A stretch of 9,853 nt of DNA, from NCBI GenBank assembly GCA_964418575.1, contig CAYQMI010000122.1:1-9853 (forward strand), given 5' to 3'. This stretch comes from Glaciecola sp964418575 (GTDB lineage Bacteria > Pseudomonadota > Gammaproteobacteria > Enterobacterales > Alteromonadaceae). Shown here one piece after another: positions 6,861 to 9,853 of this stretch. A program made the position numbers and the translations under genes. Position 1 is the stretch's first letter. Every line of letters begins with the position of its first letter. The notes under the pieces were generated by a model, which was not told the DNA's origin, did not search any database, and saw only the letters and a list, made by a program, of their open reading frames with translations.

Positions 6861-7957
6861 TAGGCTACGTCGCTGTTGTCGAGTAAATTATATTTTTTTA
6901 AATACCCTCTGAGTTGATGATAAGTTAAGGACAGTTTTTCTGCAGTCTTTTTCTGATTAAATTGCGATTCTTTTAAAGCTTGTTTAAGCATTTGTATTTC
7001 AAAATCTTGTGAAACTTGCTTTAAATCAAGGGGAAATTCGATTGCAGGTGTGTTTAGTTCTTGCGAGCTATCCGCCGTTGTTACCGATGCCTCAACAGTC
7101 TCTGCTGAAATGGGGGCACTTGTTACGATTGGCGCAGGCGTGTGAGCCTGAGGAGCCTTAGTGCGTCCCTGCGGCCTAAATTTTGATTCAAAAGGGTCGA
7201 TTGAAATGTCGTGCACGGGCAAATGAGGCGAATTTCTATAAACAGCTCGCTCAACAACGTTTTTAAGTTCACGAATATTCCCTGGCCAGTGATAATCGAG
7301 CAAGGTTTCGCGAGCACGTTTGCTAAAACCACTAAATAACTCCATTTCCAACTCTTGTGCCATTTTCGTTGCAAAATGCTCCGCCAGAGTGAGTATGTCT
7401 TCTTTGCGCTCGCGTAAAGGAGGAATGGTGACTACGTCAAACGCTAAGCGGTCGAGTAAATCGGCTCTAAATTCACCTTGTTCGGCGAGAGTGGGTAAGT
7501 CTTCGTTGGTTGCCGCAATCAGGCGCACATCGACTTTTACAGTGCGGGTTCCGCCTACGCGCTCAAACTCGCCGTATTCAATGACTCTTAACAACTTTTC
7601 TTGCACTAGAGCTGATGTGTTGGCTAATTCATCTAAAAACATTGTGCCCTGATCGGCATATTCAAAGCGGCCTTCTCGACGTTTACTAGCGCCGGTAAAT
7701 GCGCCCGCCTCGTAGCCAAAGAGTTCACTTTCAAGCAAACTATCGTTTAACGCTGCACAATTAAGCTTAACGTAGTTTTGCTCCCAGCGTTTTGACAAAA
7801 AGTGTAATCGAGCTGCTACGAGCTCTTTACCCGTGCCGCGTTCGCCTATGACCAGAACAGGTTTGTTTAAAGGTGCTACCTGAGATATTTGTTCAAGTAC
7901 TTCGAGAAAGGAGTTGGCTTCGCCGATGAGATTATCGGTCTTTGAGAACATGCCCAC
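6860..7957 (-). CDS. pspF: Phage shock protein operon activator PspF (sigma-54 enhancer-binding AAA+ protein)
   Basis: Bacterial enhancer-binding protein that remodels sigma-54 RNA polymerase at the psp promoter. 365 aa (E. coli 325). There is no N-terminal receiver domain, as in PspF; the AAA+ domain begins at once with N-L-I-G-E-A-N-S-F. Walker A is G-E-R-G-T-G-K-E (38-45), the sigma-54 contact loop G-A-F-T-G-A is at 85-90, Walker B T-M-F-L-D-E at 105-110. Trp 58 in S-K-R-W matches E. coli Trp 56, the residue needed for inhibition by PspA. A Fis-type helix-turn-helix closes the protein (about 324-360; F-N-Q-K-K-T-A-E-K-L, L-T-Y-H-Q-L-R). The Pro/Thr/Ala-rich linker between them (about 255-315) is some 35 residues longer than in E. 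coli. Start: GTG at 7957 has AAGGAA six bases upstream; ATG at 7951 would match E. coli's N-terminal length but is 12 bases from that site. Confidence 0.93.
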   Translation of the reverse strand: MGMFSKTDNLIGEANSFLEVLEQISQVAPLNKPVLVIGERGTGKELVAARLHFLSKRWEQNYVKLNCAALNDSLLESELFGYEAGAFTGASKRREGRFEYADQGTMFLDELANTSALVQEKLLRVIEYGEFERVGGTRTVKVDVRLIAATNEDLPTLAEQGEFRADLLDRLAFDVVTIPPLRERKEDILTLAEHFATKMAQELEMELFSGFSKRARETLLDYHWPGNIRELKNVVERAVYRNSPHLPVHDISIDPFESKFRPQGRTKAPQAHTPAPIVTSAPISAETVEASVTTADSSQELNTPAIEFPLDLKQVSQDFEIQMLKQALKESQFNQKKTAEKLSLTYHQLRGYLKKYNLLDNSDVA

Positions 7958-7974
7958 GAATGGTTCCTTATTTA

Positions 7975-7991
7975 TTAGTCAATTCGACTAA
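7975..7991. promoter_or_regulatory. Inverted repeat in the pspF-pspA divergent region, possible PspF site
   Basis: TTAGTC (7975-7980), AATTC, GACTAA (7986-7991): a 6-bp inverted repeat with a 5-bp spacer. It lies about 130 bp upstream of the predicted pspA start and just upstream of the pspF ribosome site. In E. coli, PspF upstream activating sequences lie in the pspF-pspA gap and also mediate pspF autorepression. Position fits; identity is inference. Confidence 0.35.
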
Positions 7992-8084
7992 ATAATAGTG
8001 TACTTGAAAATGAATTTAATACCCACTGCTTTTTAAATAAATAAAAAAGTCATTAAAAACAGTTGGTTAAATAATAATCATAAG

Positions 8085-8101
8085 TTGGCAAGCATATTGA
8101 A
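8085..8101 (+). promoter_or_regulatory. Sigma-54 (-24/-12) promoter of pspABC
   Basis: TTGGCAAGCATATTGAA matches the sigma-54 consensus TTGGCACGNNNNTTGCT at most fixed positions: the -24 GG and the correctly spaced -12 TTG are present, and the base after it is A where C is usual. Transcription would start near 8112, giving a leader of about 73 nt to the pspA ATG. A divergent PspF gene makes this the expected promoter type. Confidence 0.83.
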
Positions 8102-8184
8102 TATAGATGAGTAAGTGTAATCAACTTGAATCCAGTAATTAGTTTACTCGACATTCTTATTTACTAAAACAGAGGTAACATACC

Positions 8185-8895
8185 ATGGGTATATTTTCAC
8201 GTTTTACCGACATTATTAATTCAAACATCAACGCCATTTTAGATAAGGCAGAAGATCCAGAAAAAATGGTTCGCCTCATTATTCAAGAAATGGAAGATAC
8301 CTTAGTAGAAGTGCGCAGCGCATCAGCAAAAACCATTGCCGCGAAAAAAGATGTTTCGCATCAAATTAGCAAGTATGAAACAGAAGCCGCCAACTGGGCT
8401 TCAAAAGCTGAGCTAGCACTTTCTAAAGACAGAGAAGATTTAGCAAGAGGCGCCTTGCAAGAAAAAGCCAAAGCAAGTGAAGCGGCAGAGGCGCTTAGCA
8501 AAGAGCTAGGAATTATTGAAGATGAGCTTGTGAAGTTGCAAAGCGAAACCGCTCAACTGCAAGAGAAGTTAGCCGATGCCAAGAGCCGTCAAAAGACCAT
8601 TATTATGCGTCAGAATACTGTAAGCTCAAGGCTTCAAGTAAAAAAGCGTTTAGACTCTGGCACCGTGGATGCAGCTATGGGCAAGTTTGAACAGTTTGAG
8701 CGCAAAATTGACGATTTAGAGTCGCAAGTTGAGTCATACGATATCGGTAAGACTTCACTTAAGGATGAGTTTGCAGCCCTAGAATCAGACGGCAAGATTG
8801 ACGACGAATTAGCTGCTCTGAAACAAAAAATGCAGGGTAATAAAGGCGCAAAAGGAAATGTGACCGAAGTAAAATCGAAATCTAAAAAGGCATAA
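8185..8895 (+). CDS. pspA: Phage shock protein A (PspA/IM30/ESCRT-III family)
   Basis: Peripheral inner-membrane stress protein, 236 aa (E. coli 222). It binds and inhibits PspF in unstressed cells and forms membrane-stabilising assemblies on damaged membranes. ATG at 8185 has AGAGGT (8171-8176) eight bases upstream. The N-terminus M-G-I-F-S-R-F-T-D-I-I-N-S-N-I-N forms the known amphipathic membrane helix, followed by the family motif D-P-E-K-M (about 24-28) and long heptad-rich coiled coils to about residue 215. The C-terminal tail is Gly/Lys/Ser-rich and basic (ends K-S-K-S-K-K-A), a short extension relative to E. coli. First gene of the pspABC set, under the sigma-54 promoter. Confidence 0.95.
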   Translation: MGIFSRFTDIINSNINAILDKAEDPEKMVRLIIQEMEDTLVEVRSASAKTIAAKKDVSHQISKYETEAANWASKAELALSKDREDLARGALQEKAKASEAAEALSKELGIIEDELVKLQSETAQLQEKLADAKSRQKTIIMRQNTVSSRLQVKKRLDSGTVDAAMGKFEQFERKIDDLESQVESYDIGKTSLKDEFAALESDGKIDDELAALKQKMQGNKGAKGNVTEVKSKSKKA

Positions 8896-8905
8896 TTCAA
8901 GGCAA

Positions 8906-8940
8906 TATCACTCTGTTAGTTTACACTTGATAGAGTGATA
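8906..8940 (+). other. First hairpin in the pspA-pspB gap
   Basis: TATCACTCT (8906-8914) and AGAGTGATA (8932-8940) are a perfect 9-bp inverted repeat with a 17-base loop, starting 11 bases after the pspA stop. No T run follows, so it is not a standard terminator. It may protect the pspA mRNA end or weaken read-through to pspB. Confidence 0.5.
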
Positions 8941-8955
8941 GTTGCTTTAGTGGTC

Positions 8956-8986
8956 GGTGAGCTTGCATACTAAATATAGGCTCACC
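8956..8986 (+). other. Second hairpin in the pspA-pspB gap
   Basis: GGTGAGC (8956-8962) and GCTCACC (8980-8986) form a perfect GC-rich 7-bp inverted repeat with a 17-base loop, the same loop length as the first hairpin. It ends about 20 bases before the pspB ribosome site. No T run follows. Confidence 0.5.
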
Positions 8987-9018
8987 CCTCGATTTTACAG
9001 CTTCGATGGAGAATACTG

Positions 9019-9258
9019 ATGGAAGAATTATTTGTTATTTTAACCGGGACCTCGTTAATAATATTTACCCTGGTAGTTGCGCCAATTTGGCTCATATTGC
9101 ATTACCGCAGTAAAAAGCAGGTTAGCCAGGGTTTAAGCGAGACAGAAGTACACACCCTTCAAGATTTGGCAGCGAAAGAAGAGCAGATGTCTGAACGCAT
9201 CCAAACGCTTGAGGCTATACTTGATGCGGAGTCACCTAATTGGAGAGAACGCGCATGA
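9019..9258 (+). CDS. pspB: Phage shock protein B
   Basis: Small inner-membrane protein of 79 aa (E. coli 74) that acts with PspC to sense envelope stress and release PspF from PspA. ATG at 9019 has GGAG (9008-9011) seven bases upstream. One membrane helix at about 4-28 (F-V-I-L-T-G-T-S-L-I-I-F through W-L-I-L-H-Y) is followed by a basic R-S-K-K and a predicted cytoplasmic helix with heptad character at about 40-70, ending in N-W-R-E-R. This is the standard PspB architecture. It overlaps pspC by ATGA. A gap of 123 bases separates it from pspA. Confidence 0.92.
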   Translation: MEELFVILTGTSLIIFTLVVAPIWLILHYRSKKQVSQGLSETEVHTLQDLAAKEEQMSERIQTLEAILDAESPNWRERA

Positions 9259-9722
9259 ATAATGTAAGTGATAAAAAGAGCTTATATCGCGATCCTAAGC
9301 AAGGAAAGATTGCGGGTGTTTGCGCAGGCTTAGCTGATTATTTTAACGTCGAGGTTTGGTTAGTAAGAATTATCACCATTACTGCTTTTTTACTAATGAC
9401 AGGGCCGTTCATAATAGTCAGTTACATAGCCGCTTGGTTGATTTTAGATAAAAAGCCAGAAGGCTTAACTGGGCAATCAAATGCTTATGTGCCGGGGAAC
9501 GCTGATAGCAAAGTTTACAGCGGTAAAGGCTACACAAATGCTAGTGCGAATTCAGAAAAAGTATGTGTTAAAGCGAAAGTTTGGCAAGCAGGCATGCCCC
9601 CAAAGCAAGCATTTGTAAACATACAGCAGCGCTTTAACCGCAGTGAAAACCGCCTGCGCAAGCTCGAGAGCTTTGTTACTAGCAAAGAGTTTCAAATTAA
9701 TCGAGAGTTAAATCGTTTGTAG
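9255..9722 (+). CDS. pspC: Phage shock protein C (PspC-domain envelope stress sensor)
   Basis: Inner-membrane sensor partner of PspB. The ATG at 9255 overlaps the pspB stop (ATGA) and has GGAGAG (9242-9247) seven bases upstream; a TTG at 9240 is in frame but less likely. The product is 155 aa, longer than E. coli PspC (119). The PspC domain spans about 9-67 (L-Y-R-D-P-K-Q-G-K-I-A-G-V-C-A-G-L-A-D-Y-F), including a hydrophobic segment at about 36-64. After a variable linker of about 50 residues (70-117, with Cys 104), the C-terminal helix at 118-155 has the heptad pattern and T-S-K-E-F ending seen at the PspC C-terminus, the part that interacts with PspA. No pspD follows. Confidence 0.93.
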   Translation: MNNVSDKKSLYRDPKQGKIAGVCAGLADYFNVEVWLVRIITITAFLLMTGPFIIVSYIAAWLILDKKPEGLTGQSNAYVPGNADSKVYSGKGYTNASANSEKVCVKAKVWQAGMPPKQAFVNIQQRFNRSENRLRKLESFVTSKEFQINRELNRL

Positions 9723-9757
9723 GCTAATGTAGGCATTTTTATAAATGCTGCATTAGC
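9723..9757 (+). terminator. Probable terminator after pspC
   Basis: GCTAATG (9723-9729) pairs with CATTAGC (9751-9757), and GCATTT (9733-9738) with AAATGC (9743-9748) around the loop TTAT, with a small asymmetric internal loop. It starts right after the pspC stop and is followed by TCTTATGTTTT, an imperfect T tract. Confidence 0.55.
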
Positions 9758-9784
9758 TCTTATGTTTTAACCAATAAAGGTTAT

Positions 9785-9824
9785 CCCATCGAAGAAACGT
9801 CATTCCCATCGAAGAAACGTCATT
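9785..9824. repeat. Tandem duplication of a 20-bp unit
   Basis: The unit CCCATCGAAGAAACGTCATT occurs twice in direct contact (9785-9804 and 9805-9824) with no mismatch. The sequence then continues with CCCACGAAAG, a diverged third start that becomes the palindrome at 9823-9840. There is no spacer, so it is not a CRISPR array. Confidence 0.9.
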
Positions 9825-9840
9825 CCCACGAAAGTGGGAA
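9823..9840. repeat. REP/dRS3-like palindromic element
   Basis: TTCCCAC, loop GAAA, GTGGGAA: a perfect 7-bp stem with a GNRA-type tetraloop, preceded by GTCA. It follows the general form ATTCCC-N8-GGGAA seen in dispersed extragenic repeats (dRS3 of Neisseria and similar REP elements of many Proteobacteria). Likely one copy of a genome-wide repeat family, possibly continuing beyond the window. Confidence 0.6.
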
Positions 9841-9853
9841 CCTCCCAACGCGA

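Noticed and set aside
7985..8060. Sigma-70 promoter for pspF on the minus strand
   Set aside because: A TATTAT hexamer can be picked out but no acceptable -35 lies at 16-18 bases; in such AT-rich DNA this is expected by chance.
8076..8090. IHF site near the sigma-54 promoter
   Set aside because: AATCATAAGTTGG has two mismatches to the IHF core and overlaps the -24 element, so it is not credible.
8634..8900. Antisense reading frame inside pspA, and similar frames opposite sap and pspF genes
   Set aside because: These are shadows of well-recognised genes, with no ribosome sites and no family features.
8906..8940. Rho-independent terminator after pspA
   Set aside because: The stem is good but the loop is long and there is no T tract; it is listed as a hairpin instead.
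9785..9840. CRISPR array
   Set aside because: The two repeats touch with no spacers, and the following element is a palindrome.

Overview
The window reads as chromosomal DNA of a marine-type gammaproteobacterium with moderate to low GC. An Alteromonadales-like host is my best guess: PspF, PspA, PspB, PspC and SapABCDF are all gammaproteobacterial in style, and DUF4402-type surface proteins with pilus-type chaperones are common in that order. The genus cannot be fixed from sequence reading alone.

Layout. (1) 1-1300, plus strand: the 3' end of a probable fimbrial-type periplasmic chaperone, then a secreted DUF4402-like protein with its own candidate promoter, closed by a strong bidirectional terminator at 1273-1299. 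(2) 1338-7957, minus strand: pspF followed by sapA, sapB, sapC, sapD and sapF. Every junction is a stop/start overlap (TAATG, GTGA, a short overlap, TGATG, 8 nt), so the six genes look like one translationally coupled operon. (3) 7958-8184: the divergent control region, with a good sigma-54 (-24/-12) promoter facing pspA and a short inverted repeat that could be a PspF site. (4) 8185-9722, plus strand: pspA, then pspB and pspC (ATGA overlap), with two hairpins between pspA and pspB and a probable terminator after pspC. (5) 9785-9840: a 20-bp tandem duplication running into a palindromic REP/dRS3-like element at the window edge.

How the genes work together. PspF is the AAA+ enhancer-binding activator that opens the sigma-54 promoter of pspA. 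PspA restrains PspF when the inner membrane is intact. PspB and PspC are the membrane sensors that draw PspA away under envelope stress. SapABCDF is an Opp/Dpp-type ABC importer linked in enterobacteria to antimicrobial-peptide resistance, putrescine traffic and, through SapD, to Trk potassium uptake. Placing sap behind pspF ties the abundance of the stress activator to that transporter.

No wholly new system is apparent. The points worth a second look are variations on known parts: a SapD with degenerate ATPase motifs, a roughly 40-residue charged insertion in SapF, a lipoprotein-type SapA, the paired hairpins between pspA and pspB, and the repeat element at the right edge.
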